From positions 1 to 34,544 of the forward strand of contig RCAB01000597.1 of assembly GCA_003640385.1 (NCBI GenBank): a stretch of 34,544 bases of DNA. Direction: 5' to 3'. Made by a program: the position numbers and the translations under genes. The DNA comes from Setaria digitata. Lineage: Eukaryota > Nematoda > Chromadorea > Rhabditida > Setariidae. The notes below the pieces were generated by a model. The model made no database searches and was not told the origin of the DNA. It was given only the letters and a program-made list of their open reading frames with translations. The stretch's first letter is position 1; each line of letters starts with the position of its first letter. Positions 1-10,350 of this stretch are shown piece after piece.

Positions 1-66
1 TGAATGATAAAGATGTGGATGGTGATGATGAAAAGCATGAATGATAAAGATGTCGATAGTGATGAT
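1..66. repeat. Tandem 29-bp copies at 37-bp spacing, GAT-rich
   Basis: Positions 1-29 and 38-66 are the same 29-bp sequence with two mismatches, offset by 37 bp. The unit is rich in GAT and ATGATAA. Because 37 is not a multiple of three, the copies fall in different frames. On the plus strand the second copy lies in an acidic frame (NDKDVDSDDSDN) that continues to a TGA near 108. On the minus strand a possible acceptor (ACATGCTCAG) at about 91 opens a frame that runs off the window edge. I cannot say whether either is translated. Confidence 0.6.
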
Positions 67-177
67 AGTGATAATAAGAGTTTTATTCCTGAGCATGTGG
101 AAGGATGAAGGGATTTAAATCCACCCATAATATATTCTTTCAAAAACATCATCAAATGGAAGGCATTAATATCTGAC

Positions 178-236
178 CGAATGAGAAGGAAAAGCTTCGT
201 TTTGATCGATCGTTTGTCAGCATTTCAATCTTCCAA
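178..236 (-). CDS. Candidate internal exon, unrecognised protein
   Basis: Reading the minus strand, an acceptor ATTATTATAG ends at 237 and a donor CG|GTCAGA starts at 177, enclosing 59 nt. With an incoming phase-2 codon, as supplied by the exon at 1677-1960, the segment reads W-K-I-E-M-L-T-N-D-R-S-K-R-S-F-S-F-S-F and leaves one base over. There is no in-frame stop, and base composition is richer in GC than its flanks. The Ser/Phe-rich end is not a motif I can name. The acceptor is weaker than the TTTCAG type. Frame compatibility with the exon about 1.4 kb away is the main support, and one reading frame in three would fit by chance. Confidence 0.27.
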
Positions 237-1676
237 CTATAATAATATGATGGCAAACATATTTTGAAAAATTGCCTATTCCCATCCGAAAAAAACGTAA
301 AGTAAAATGAAACAAAAAATTTTTTAGACTAATATCAGTTGTAAAATTTGATGTTATCTAAAATTTCACAACTATTTTCCCTGCAATTATAATTTAATTA
401 GTTTGAAATAAACTTTGAAATATTTATGTAATTGTTAGCAAAACAGCAAAATAAATTTGTCCTCTTTATGAACATTATTTTGATCAAATTATTGGTTCAG
501 AAAGTTATAACATTATTGTAAGCTAAGACTAACACTACAAACTTCTAGCAATTTTTATCAGTTTATCAAATGAATTTTGCTAATTTTGATAACAAGAGAA
601 ATAAAATAAATGGTGGTAGTAGGTTGTCAAAGAAAAAGAAAGCAGGGAAGTAAATTTTTATTATTCAATCAAAATTTATTAAGCTTTGTGATTGCAAATG
701 AGGTCATTAAGAGGTCACCATATTAGAAATTGTTGGAACTTTTGATGATATACAAGCAATTTTAATCATCAATTAATTAATTAAATTCGTACTGAGATGA
801 CTACTGGACTAATGTATTAAAATGAATAAAATAAAAAATACAAAATTAAATTCTTAAATTTCTAATTTTAACAACACTTCATGACATATGTCCAAAAATT
901 TAAAAACACTTTACTATTATTAGGACTATAATAATTTATAATTTAGGTCTATAATACATAAATTTATTTACTCACAGGGAAAATTCGCGTCATTTTTTCT
1001 CTTATTTATTTTTTTTATTTTTAATTTTTTTAAATAAAAAAAAAGAACATAAGCAGCCATATGCCTGATTATATTTGAAAAATGCAAAATTGTTTTTATA
1101 AAAAAACATTGTAACAAAAGAATAGGAAATCAGAATATAGAATTATCTTTTATTTTATATGAATTTTTTGAACTTTCCATATATTTTATGCAAAATTTGA
1201 GACGAAGAGTAATAGTTCACATAAATTAATTTAACTTCAAAAATGATGTAAAACTTTCCTAAGAACAATAAAATTCTCGCTAATTTCTTCATCGGCAGTT
1301 GCTAATTAGTGTCTTTTTAACTGTCAAATTTCCTGGAAGACGAGATAATTTTGAAGAAAAGCACCAATTTAAAGTAACAATTTAAAAAAATAATCTCTTG
1401 CAAAAAGACTGAAACATCAGTGTCAATCGATAACACTTTTAGCTAATTTAAGAATAAACTAGATCAAATAATAAAATTAAAATTTAATAATTACGACTAC
1501 AAAAAAGAAACAAAAATGTTAAGATAAGATACCGAAAAATTTTTCGGCTCTATAGAAAAAAAAAAAAAACAGAAACAATTAATTAAAATTTATATTCCAG
1601 CTAATGAAGTGACTCATTTTAATTTCATATATATATATATATATTGAATGAAAAATATTTCTATTTAATAATTTAC
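237..1676 (-). other. Presumed intron or non-coding AT-rich DNA
   Basis: AT-rich sequence with many A and T runs and an (AT) microsatellite at 1628-1644, just downstream of the donor at 1676. No frame of useful length and no balanced base composition is visible on either strand. If the exons at 1677-1960 and 178-236 belong together, this is the intron between them. Confidence 0.4.
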
Positions 1677-1960
1677 CTGTTAAATCTTTTTGCGCTTGCA
1701 TTTAAATTATGCAAAAAATCTTTCGCCGATTTACGATTAAAACGGCTAATAACAGGTCGACGAAATGCGACAGTGTTTGTTGTCATACTACTTGTACTAC
1801 TACCAGAAATGGTAGTAATATTAGTAGTAGTAGCAGTAGGAGCAGTAATTAGAGCAGTAGTAATTACGATAGAAGCATTAGCATTAGTAGCAGTAGTAGT
1901 AGTAGTTTGTAGAGAATTTTCCACCGATGGCGCAATCGTCGCAGTACAGTTTTTGGACAT
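1677..1960 (-). CDS. Thr-rich N-terminal exon of unrecognised protein
   Basis: An ATG at 1960-1958 opens a frame of 94 codons plus two bases, ending at a consensus donor AACAG|GTAAAT (GT at 1676-1675). The first residues are MSKNCTATIAPSVENSLQ. Residues about 19-60 are Thr/Ala/Ile/Ser-rich and encoded largely by ACT/ACA/GCT triplet repeats. Residues about 65-94 are not repetitive and are basic (FRRPVISRFNRKSAKDFLHN and onward). The non-repetitive basic tail and the well-formed donor argue for real coding sequence over a repeat artefact. A weak acceptor, CTGTTCATTAG, lies about 20 bases upstream of the ATG and could serve cis- or trans-splicing. The family is not recognised. A low-complexity linker before a basic segment is common in nuclear regulatory proteins, but that is only a suggestion. 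The complementary plus-strand open frame (1644-2003) is rich in V, I and L and has no splice or start support. Confidence 0.5.
1700..1910. repeat. Imperfect AGT/ACT triplet repeat within exon
   Basis: Between about 1782 and 1910 the plus strand is made of TAGTAG, GTAGTA and AGCAGT triplets with interruptions (minus strand ACT/ACC/GCT). In the minus-strand frame this encodes the Thr/Ala tract of the exon at 1677-1960. Interruptions by ATA, GCA and ATC suggest an old or selectively maintained repeat. Confidence 0.6.
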
Positions 1961-3299
1961 TTATTATCTAACTATTCGTCCTAATGAACAGTTTAATTTA
2001 TAATTTTCCAAACAAACAAAAATTAACAAAAAAAAAAAAATTAACCTTTTTCATTTACGTCGTAACGGAAAAAATAATGGATTGAATAGAAAAAGTTTGA
2101 AAAAAAAAACATAAAACAAAAGACTGGGCATCAGTAAAACAAAAAAAAATGTGAAAAAGTCAAAAAAATAAATAAATCAGAAATATATAAGAAAAAAAAA
2201 TTGATAAAAAAAGAAAAACTTTTCAAATTTTCTATTAACTCACACAAAGAAAATAATTACTTCAATTAACGATTTCTTCCCTTTTTTGATAATTCAAGCG
2301 GAAAAAAAAAAGAAAAATGATAAATATGAAAAGGTGAAAAAAAAAAATCAAATAGAAAGAATGAAAATGAATACCTAAACTTGAAAAAATCCACAAAAAA
2401 CAAACATTCGATTTTTAGCTTCTACTTTTTTAACGTCTTTTTTATCTTTTGTTTTAAAAAATGTCCGAAAAAAAAGAAACGAAAGAAGGAAAAAAAAGAG
2501 GAAAAAAAATTTTTTTTTTTTAGGAATATTGCATTGGAATTTCTTATATATTTCCCATTCAAATTATAAACGAAAGAATTAAGTTTCCATTACAGAGCTT
2601 AAATTTATGGACTTTCATCCATTTTCCTTTTAATTTTAAAAAGTAATCGATCGATAATTTCTATCCTTTAATATTCACTTATAATTCTTCTTATTGTCAT
2701 TCTTATACACGCGATTGATAATAAAAAGTTAAATCAAAATTTGCTATAATTTTTCTTTTAATTTTCAAAACTAATCGATAAATCCTATCTTTTACCATGT
2801 ATGCACTATTAGTATGAAATAATTACAACATTTTAGGGATTCATATGAAAAACTGAATAAAAAAAAAGAAAAGAAATAATTATTATGATGATGTATTTAA
2901 GTAATAAGTTATCAAGTTATTATTAAAAAAAAAAAATTTTTTTATTTAATTCAGCTTCACCAATAATGAATGATACAAATAATTTGACATTTTTCTCGTT
3001 TAAATTAATTTTATTTCACGCATTTAGATTATATTATCTATTCACACTTCTAACATTGCATAAATTACTAACTCGATCAAAAACCGCAAATTCCTTTTGA
3101 AAAAAAAAAAAAAAAAATGCATATATATATATAAATACTTATATAGCTATAGTCAAATTATCCTTCATGTTATAAATTGTTAACTTAATTATAAATTAAA
3201 TTAATGCAGTTTTCTACTGCCAGAGACAATTTCATTTCCTGTAGCATTAAATGACTTTTTTCCTTCTAACATTTTCACTATTTTTATACGGGAAAAAAG
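1961..3299. other. AT-rich non-coding stretch
   Basis: Dense A-run and purine-rich plus strand at 2030-2520, repeated A(n)T(n) junctions (about 2505-2521 and 2930-2942), and an (AT) run near 3121-3132. It lies directly upstream of the minus-strand ATG at 1960, so part of it may be promoter or 5' untranslated sequence. Composition is too AT-rich for TATA-like motifs to be informative. Short open frames here are homopolymer-derived. Confidence 0.55.
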
Positions 3300-3540
3300 T
3301 GACTTTCAAAACATAAGCTTGGAATGAAACCACGTAACAATGGAACTATGAAAAATAAGTCATTCCGCTAGATCGAAGGCAGTTTCTATTCTTTCCATAC
3401 AGGTAAGCGCTTAGGAAGCTGTAATAATCGAGGCTTCTACACAGAGGTAGGGTAGAATGAAGGTAGGTAGGTAAGTAATCTAGTACAATTAATTCTCCTA
3501 AGCAATCATCAGGACTGATTTAACCACATATGCAACAACT
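3300..3540. other. GC-richer island with splice-like signals
   Basis: This island stands out from its surroundings. On the plus strand it carries a strong donor-like site, TACAG|GTAAGCGC, with GT at 3411-3412, then a purine-rich (GGTA)n stretch at 3447-3475. On the minus strand there is a polypyrimidine tract ending CTCTGTGTAG just before about 3440. It is followed by short open frames, one about 33 codons long, which is not unusual at this base composition. It could be a non-coding first exon, a small coding exon or a regulatory element, and the sequence alone does not decide. Confidence 0.3.
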
Positions 3541-4664
3541 ACGGTAGAAAAGAAGCTAAAGAATCCATAAAATATTTATCAAATCGAATTAATCCGCAGA
3601 AGCATCTTTTTCGCATAAAAAAAGAAAAAAAAAATTTTTTTAATATTTAAATTTCATGAAGCATTTTAAAAGGCTAAACTAAGAAATGTAATTGACTGAT
3701 TGAATTCTATTCATTAACTCGGATTTTAAAATGGTTTTTAAGTTATAAAATGTTTTTCAATTTTGCTATAGTTTGTAAAAAAAAAAAAAAACAACGAGGA
3801 AAAGAAAGAGACATTTGGTAATTAATTATCCAGTAGCTGCTGTTTTTAACATGTTTGTTTCTCAAATGAGAGTATATATATATGTTTGGAAATACAAAGA
3901 AATTGAAATATTTTTAAAAGAAATGTGTGAAAATTGGAATATTTCAAAAAAAAAAAAAGATAAATTTCAACGAAAAAAAAAGTACAAAACTATCGAAAGC
4001 AACAATTTTTTTTTTTCCTTTGAAATGATAATAATAATCTCTTATTTTGCAATTTAATGAAAACTTTTCATCGTTTTGCTTCTCTAAGTTTCTTTCTTTT
4101 TCTATTAAATTGTCATCAGAATTTTTTAAAAAATTTCAATCATTTCAGGAAAAAAAAGGAAAACAAATAAATGGAAGCGTCTTTTTCCTACTCTCCTGAC
4201 CTTGCCAAAGCAATGAAGCGTTTAGTGTGACCAATTAAAAAAATAAATTAAGAAAAAATATAGCCGAAATTTCACAACTAAGGCCATATTTCTTTCCTTA
4301 ATCCTACAAATCATTAACCTTTCAAAAATTGCTTCCCTTAATTAGCCATTCGGTCAATTAACAAAATAAACAAAAACAGGTCGAGGACGAACAACATTGA
4401 ATAATCAGAAATGGAATGAAGAAAAAAGAAAATCAGTTTTAAACTTAAAAAAGAACGAAAATTTTTTTGCAAAAGGAAAAGGAAATCAGTTAACCTGAAA
4501 AAAAATGATAATTTATTAGAGCAAATGTTAAATTTATGACATAATTTCAGCATTTGTCTTATCCAAATAATCATTAATATCATGAAATTACCTAAATAAA
4601 GGGCGGTAAAATGGCTAATTTCAAAAAAAAAAATAATAAAAAGATAAGCAGAAGGGATAGAGGT
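3541..4664. other. AT-rich stretch, no gene seen
   Basis: Homopolymer-interrupted AT-rich DNA. A 146-codon minus-strand frame (4338-4778) crosses the right part, but its residues are mostly Leu, Phe, Ser and Ile from a pyrimidine-rich strand, so I do not call it a gene. Confidence 0.5.
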
Positions 4665-4715
4665 GGAAGAAAGAGGAAGAGAGAGAGAGAGAGAGAGAGA
4701 GAGGAGAAAGAGAGA
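4665..4715 (+). repeat. 51-base purine tract with (GA)n core
   Basis: Every plus-strand base from 4665 to 4715 is A or G, with an uninterrupted GA dinucleotide repeat in the middle (about 4679-4703). Mirror-type purine tracts like this can form triplex (H-DNA) structures. No function is implied by the sequence. Confidence 0.85.
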
Positions 4716-4821
4716 CAAGTGAACAGGAAGATTTGATTGGAATTTAAAAGTTAAAATCATTTTCACACGGCCAACCAACCAATCTAACCGATGAACCGTT
4801 TAAACTATCATTATTAATCAG

Positions 4822-4923
4822 GCAGTCAGCTGTCACAGTGATGATGATAATGATGACGATGACGATGACGATGATGATGATAATGACGATAATAATGACG
4901 ATGATAGGGAGGATATTGTGTGA
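4822..4923 (+). CDS. Possible terminal exon with poly-Asp tail
   Basis: After an acceptor-like ATTATTAATCAG ending at 4821, the plus strand is open for 33 codons and ends at TGA 4921-4923. It reads A-V-S-C-H-S, then an Asp/Asn tract from (GAT/GAC)n, then R-E-D-I-V. Mixing GAC with GAT keeps Asp while varying the third base, as coding selection would do. Interrupted (GAT)n microsatellites do the same by chance, however. No upstream plus-strand exon could be identified, so a non-coding triplet repeat is the more likely reading. Confidence 0.15.
   Translation, partial: AVSCHSDDDNDDDDDDDDDDNDDNNDDDREDIV
4840..4905. repeat. (GAT/GAC)n trinucleotide repeat
   Basis: Imperfect trinucleotide array of GATGAT, GACGAT and AATGAC units. 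Degenerate ATGATAA and AACAGT-rich sequence continues to about 5215, including many copies of short words such as ATGAACAGT and AATGATAA. Confidence 0.75.
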
Positions 4924-7900
4924 AAATTTTTACTCGAACAGCTTATGTTTATAGCAATAACAGTAGCAATGAACAGTGGATAATAATGGCGTTAATGAAG
5001 CATGAACGTTTATGATCAGTAATAGCAATAACAATAATTAATAAAAACAGTGAAAATTAATAATTATTATCACAAAGTTTGTAAGTTTTTTTCTTTTTCT
5101 TTTTTTTATTAAAAAAAAAAGCAATTATCACAAATGATAATGAATAAACAGTGATAAATGATGATAAAACATGAACAGTAACAAGATAACAGCAATTGCT
5201 TAATTCAACAATTAACAATTGTGGTACTATTAATAAAAAAATTTCTTTAAATATAAATTATTCTCTAAAGATAGCAAAGAGAGAGAGAGAGAGTGAGAAA
5301 AAAAAAAAAGAAATGCCTTTGATAAGTAAAATATGGAAAAAAAAAAGGAAGAACAAGAGAGAGAAAGGAGAAAAAGAAAGAAAATGGGAGCAGAAAAATG
5401 GGGGGAAAAAAATAAATAAATAAAAATTTTTTAAAATTAAAGAAATTTTTACAAAAATAAAAATGATGAAATAAATTAGATCTTTTGTATTACATTGATG
5501 CATGCATGCATTTCATCAATGCATGCATGCATTTCATCAACGTAAGAGAAAAAAGAATGCTCAATTTCCCATTTGATGATATAATAATTTTAGATGGAAA
5601 AATGATCAGTGCTTTTTTTTTTTCCACCCTATGAATTTCATTGCATTTTATTCTTCTTTTTCTTTTCTTTGCTTGCATTTTTTTTTTTTTTTTGTAATTT
5701 TTACCGTTTCTTTTTTTTTTTCTTTTTTATTCATTAACTTTACTACAAACACTAATAATCTATTCATTATTTGTAGAAAAAAAAAACAAAAAAAAAAAAA
5801 AAAACAGAAGAATAGTCCATATGATTTGATGGATGAGATGCATGGATAGGATAACAAAGAAGATGGACAAGAAGTATGGCCTTGAATTTATGAATTTTAA
5901 ATCTTAAATCGAAAAAAAAAAAAAGGAAGAAGGGGAAAAGAAAAGTAATACTCATTTTTTATTTCCAATATTCTCGTCCTTTGTTCATTTAGCTCAAAAC
6001 AAAAAATATATTAAAGAAACTTTTCCATTTCCATTTCTGGAAAGAAACTATTTAAAAATTAATTAACTTTTAGTGATCACCCCAAAAAAAAAAAAAAAAA
6101 GAGAAGAAAAAATGAAATAGATATTTCTCCCCTGTCTTTCATTTTTTTTTTTTTAATTTAGCTCGAAAAAAAAAGAAAATTTTAATACGCCTTTTTGTGT
6201 TTTCCTGCATTTTTTTTTTTTTTTTTTGAAAGGAAAAATTAGCTTCCACAATTATTTGATTTTACTCATTTGATAATTAATAGTTTCAATGAAAATATAT
6301 TCTTTCTCATATTTTTTTTTTCTAAGCAAGCTTGTAAAAAGGAAAATTAGCAATTAAAAAATAAAAACAATTTAAACTCTTATTTAAAAAGGCATTATCA
6401 TTACAGAGCAAAAGAAAAGCAAAACCATCTAAAAATGAAAAAAAAAAAAAAATGGAACATTTTTAATTTATTAAAATTTTTTTATTTCGCAAGAAACAAG
6501 GAACTGAAAATGTATTTAATCACTAAAATTATTATCAAATCGATAATTGAAATAAAGAATAATGTCGATTATTACTTTTTGAGAAAATTAAAAAACCCTA
6601 AAATTCTATCACTTCTTCTAATTACTTAGATTATAATTTTCATAAAAATTTCAATGACAACTTAAATGTTAGTGTAATTCAGTTTTGTCACTTTTATTTC
6701 GCAGAAAATAAAAGAAATGAAATAAATTCAAAGTTTTTTGCAAATGTATAATTTTCTTAAGAAAAAAAAATTTTCCTTTTCTATTCGATAACTGCCTCGA
6801 TAATATTATTGAATTGCGAATTTTTTCTTTATTCTAAAATATTTCATTTCATCATTATCTCGTTTTTTCTTTCTTGATTAAAATAAAAAAAGGAAAAATT
6901 TAAAGATTTGAAATCTTTTTTTTCCAACGTTGCCCCACTTTTTCAAACATTTTATGCATGCTTATTTATTTCAAAATTAATTTATCGCATTTCAAGAGGT
7001 AGTCATTTTCACATAAAAAATTTTTTTAAATCTGAAAAAAATTTCTAACTTAAATACATTTTGCATTACTATGACAATTAGTTAAAACCTTTAAAAATGA
7101 AGCTGAAATTGATGGTAATAAGAAAGAAAATAAAACAAAATTTTCAAATCATTTGAAAATTTTAAATTGTTTCAAAAATTTTTTAAATTTAGCAACTTCT
7201 GGCCTTTTTGCCAAAAATTTAACTATCAGTCATTCATTTTTAATATAAGTAACTATTCGTCAAATATTTTTCTTCCTCTTCACCAATTATTTAGAATGGA
7301 AAATTTTTGAAATTTTGTAAATTACCTTCTTCAACCTTTCCCACCCTACCTTCCATTCTAACTTCTTCTTCCTTTGCGCAGAACAAAAAGGTATGAACTG
7401 CCAAAAAATGCGCAATTAAATTCTTAAATTTCATAACAAACATTTAAAAAATTAGAAAGAAAGAAAATTTGTATAGAAGAATTTTTAACGCTTTTCTTTA
7501 GCACTTAATACCATCATCTCCTATTGCGATTAAATGAAAGAAATATGCGACTTCCTTTTTTTTTTTCTTTTTTTTTAAATTCTAAATTAAATATATATAT
7601 ATTTTTTTTGAAGAATGGATGGATCATGTCTAGACTCATTAGAAGACACTAGTCTTATTTGACTTGAGTCTATTATTTGTGAAGCTCAGAAGAAGAGAAG
7701 GAAAAAAAAGGAGAGAAATGTTACTTTCAGCAGTGGAATGATCAAAAAAAAAGTGTAATGGTAAAATGTATGATAAAAAAATAAATAAGAAATGGATGTA
7801 AAAGACGGGACGAAAAAAAAAGAAATGAAATTTTGAAAATTTCTAATTTCAGAAAAAAAATGAAAAATTTGGTAGAATGAAAAAATATCAAGTACAGTAC

Positions 7901-8020
7901 AAAGGGAAAGCAAATGAAAAAGTGACACTATTTCATTTAATTAGCGGACTTTTAAGCGATTACTTTAGCAGTACTTATTGATATAATTAATTTATTTATA
8001 AATTGCATGTGCATAAAAAG
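4924..8020. other. AT-rich non-coding stretch with simple repeats
   Basis: Contains a (GA)n run at 5278-5293, near-pure purine stretches at 5335-5411, repeated poly-T and poly-A tracts of 10-17 bases between 5610 and 6230, and A(n)T(n) junctions. Open frames are Lys/Glu- or Phe/Leu/Ser-rich translations of these tracts. I see no splice-bounded or balanced-composition coding segment. Confidence 0.55.
5498..5539. repeat. Two perfect 21-bp tandem copies with GCATGC core
   Basis: Positions 5498-5518 and 5519-5539 are identical 21-mers beginning ATGCATGCATGC and ending TTTCATCA. The ATGCATGCAT core is self-complementary, so each unit carries a small palindrome. Confidence 0.85.
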
Positions 8021-8300
8021 AGATACGTAAAACACGCATATACGTGAATGGAGATCTATATTAGACGTATGTAAGTTCAACTGTGAACTTATACGCATAC
8101 ATTGACGTATGAATGAATACAAACTGTTGTTACACATGCTAAAGTGCTTTGCAATCTAAGATATATATATATATATATATTCACAAGCTGATATGATAAT
8201 TTAAAATTATTTATGAATAAAAAAAATTTAAGTTAATTCATAAACAAAAACATAAACGTGCGCAAATTTACTTAAACGTATGTATACAAATACACATTCG
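8020..8300. other. Segment rich in ACGTATG/ATACGT words, with a hairpin
   Basis: CpG-containing words such as ACGTATG, TACGTGAA and ATACGC recur here (for example near 8065, 8105 and 8276), unlike the flanks. An 8-bp perfect inverted repeat, TAAGTTCA at 8072-8079 and TGAACTTA at 8084-8091, has a four-base loop. An (AT)10 microsatellite occupies 8161-8180. Similar words recur in the simple-repeat block near 30360-30550. Confidence 0.5.
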
Positions 8301-9779
8301 CACGACAAATGACTTTTCCTATTTTATTTCATTTCGTTCTCTTTTTTTTTTTTTTTTTAATTTCATTTCTTTTTCTTTTTGGATTTAATTTTAACAAAAA
8401 AAGTGCCAATGATTGATGCAATGCATAAAATTTTATTTATTTACTCCTTCTCATTTAACACGCGTCAAAAAAAAAAAAGAAAAAAAGATAAAAATTAATT
8501 ATTCGCTTATCAAAAGAGTAAAACAAAATAGTTAAATTTTTTAATATAAAACAAATTGCAAAAATGAAATGAAAAGAGAAGTGAGGAAAAAAAATTTTTT
8601 TTTTTCAATTATTTTCAAAGTTCAAACTAAACATTGTTTTTCATTCATATTTGTCGAAAAAAGAAAGCGAAAGAAACTTGTCATATTAAAATGAATTATT
8701 AATAGGATGGGAAATAAAATACAAAATCGAATATGAAATGATAAAAAGAAATACCGAAAAGGAAATGTAAAAATTGAATAGAAGGATAATAGCAGAGTTC
8801 ATCAAATTATGCGGAAAAATTTTTAATTTATTGTTTTTCTTTTCTCTTTTTTTTTGTTTAAAGAACTGTAATTTGTGGTTAATTTTGGTAGAATAATCAA
8901 CTTTAATTATTTCTGGATGCTGAAAAAACTTTTTGTATCATTCATTTCCAATTTTCTTTTTTCCAGTAATTTCAAATTGCTCTTTGGCAGTTGCGAATGT
9001 TTAATTAAAAATTAATGCTTTAGTAAAAGATCAGCGTTCCCATGAAGTTGTAATCATAAAAATGTATTAAAATGTATATTCAAATGAAAACTATGAATGG
9101 TGAATATTTCTGAAATGAATATTCGGTCTTGGATTTTAGCATCCATTTCCTTTTTTAATTATTTATTATTTTTTTGTTTTTAACAATCATATTCGCTCAC
9201 CCATCTAATAGTTTCCTCATTATTTATGTTCTGTTAATAAATAATTATATTTGTTCACAATTTTTGATCGTAGCTTCCATTTTTTACTTGCTTCTTTTGT
9301 TAATGATTTCTGATGATTTCATTTTTCAGTTCTATTTTGCAATTAAAATTATTGAATTATTCATTGTTTAATAGTGAATTGTTTTTCTTTTTGGTCATTA
9401 TGTTATTAACATAATTTCAATTTCATTATGTGGTGAAATTTTATCACAGGTTAACAGAGGGCGAAAAATTTTTTTTTGAAAATTTCGATTTTAAAGTTCA
9501 GGCAATCAAACGCTAAAAATAATTAGATACATTTTATATATAGGTATTAATTTGGAAATAATAATTATTATTCCTTGTAATTGATAGTATCATAATGAAA
9601 ATTATGAAAATAACGATTCATAAGCAAAAGATGTCAGAAGTGTTTTGCAAGGAAAGAGGTTTAAGTTTTAGTTAAAATTCAATAAATCACTAATGAAAAT
9701 ATTGAAAATTTCAATTTAGATGGCTGATAACTTAAAACTTGAAATGCAATTTTATATCAAATAACTTAGTTGCAATTTT
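8301..9779. other. AT-rich stretch, nothing recognisable
   Basis: Homopolymers near 8341-8358 and 8467-8478 and an A(n)T(n) junction near 8587-8605. Otherwise unstructured AT-rich sequence, with no exon-like island seen on either strand. Confidence 0.5.
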
Positions 9780-10350
9780 TAATAATGAAATTAAAATACT
9801 GTGATCTGCAGCAGAAAATTCAGATATGGCCAAATTAAAATAAAATTCTGGGTATTACTGACAAAAATTAAATCTTTCAAAAAAAAGTAATAATAAAAAG
9901 TAACATTCAAGCATTGAGAATATTAATGAAGAATAATGCAAATATTACAGATGAAATTTTAAAATTGCTAATAAAATTCAAAGTTGCCAATGAATTTTAA
10001 ATGTTACAAATTGAATTCAAATACTGTTGCATGAAAATGAAATTCAAATATCGCTACAGCAAAATGCAATTCAAATAATGCAAATATTACCTATCAATGA
10101 ATTTCATATTTCAGAATAGAATTTAAATATTACAAACATTATTAATGAGATTAAAATAGTTTCATACCGAAATTAAATTCAAAATATTCTTACATCAAAG
10201 TGAAATTTTAATAATGCAAATGTTGGCACTGAAATTCTAGTATTATTAATGAGTTGGTTCAAATACCACCAATGCAATTCAAATGTGACAAACATTAGAA
10301 ATGAAATTCAAACACCACCAAAAAAATTCAAATTTTAGAAATTAAATTCA
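9780..10350. repeat. Degenerate array built on (ATG)AAATTCAAATA
   Basis: The words AAATTCAAATA, TGAAATTCAAA, ATGCAATTCAAAT and GCAAATATTAC recur many times with variable spacing of roughly 25-40 bp. Clear examples lie near 10010, 10048, 10068, 10282, 10306 and 10346. Neighbouring units share an alternating ATTCAAAT / ATTAC(A) layout, suggesting decay of a short-period minisatellite. No coding frame runs through it. Confidence 0.5.

Noticed and set aside
1644..2003. 119-codon plus-strand frame opposite the Thr-rich exon
   Set aside because: The Val/Ile/Leu-rich content is the complement of the ACT repeat. The minus strand has the ATG, donor and non-repetitive tail.
4338..4778. 146-codon minus-strand open frame
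   Set aside because: The pyrimidine-rich strand over GA and A tracts suppresses stop codons. The Leu-Ser repeat comes from (GA)n.
5196..5955. Several 60-80 codon frames on both strands
   Set aside because: Lys/Glu- or Phe-rich translations of purine and homopolymer tracts, mutually overlapping.
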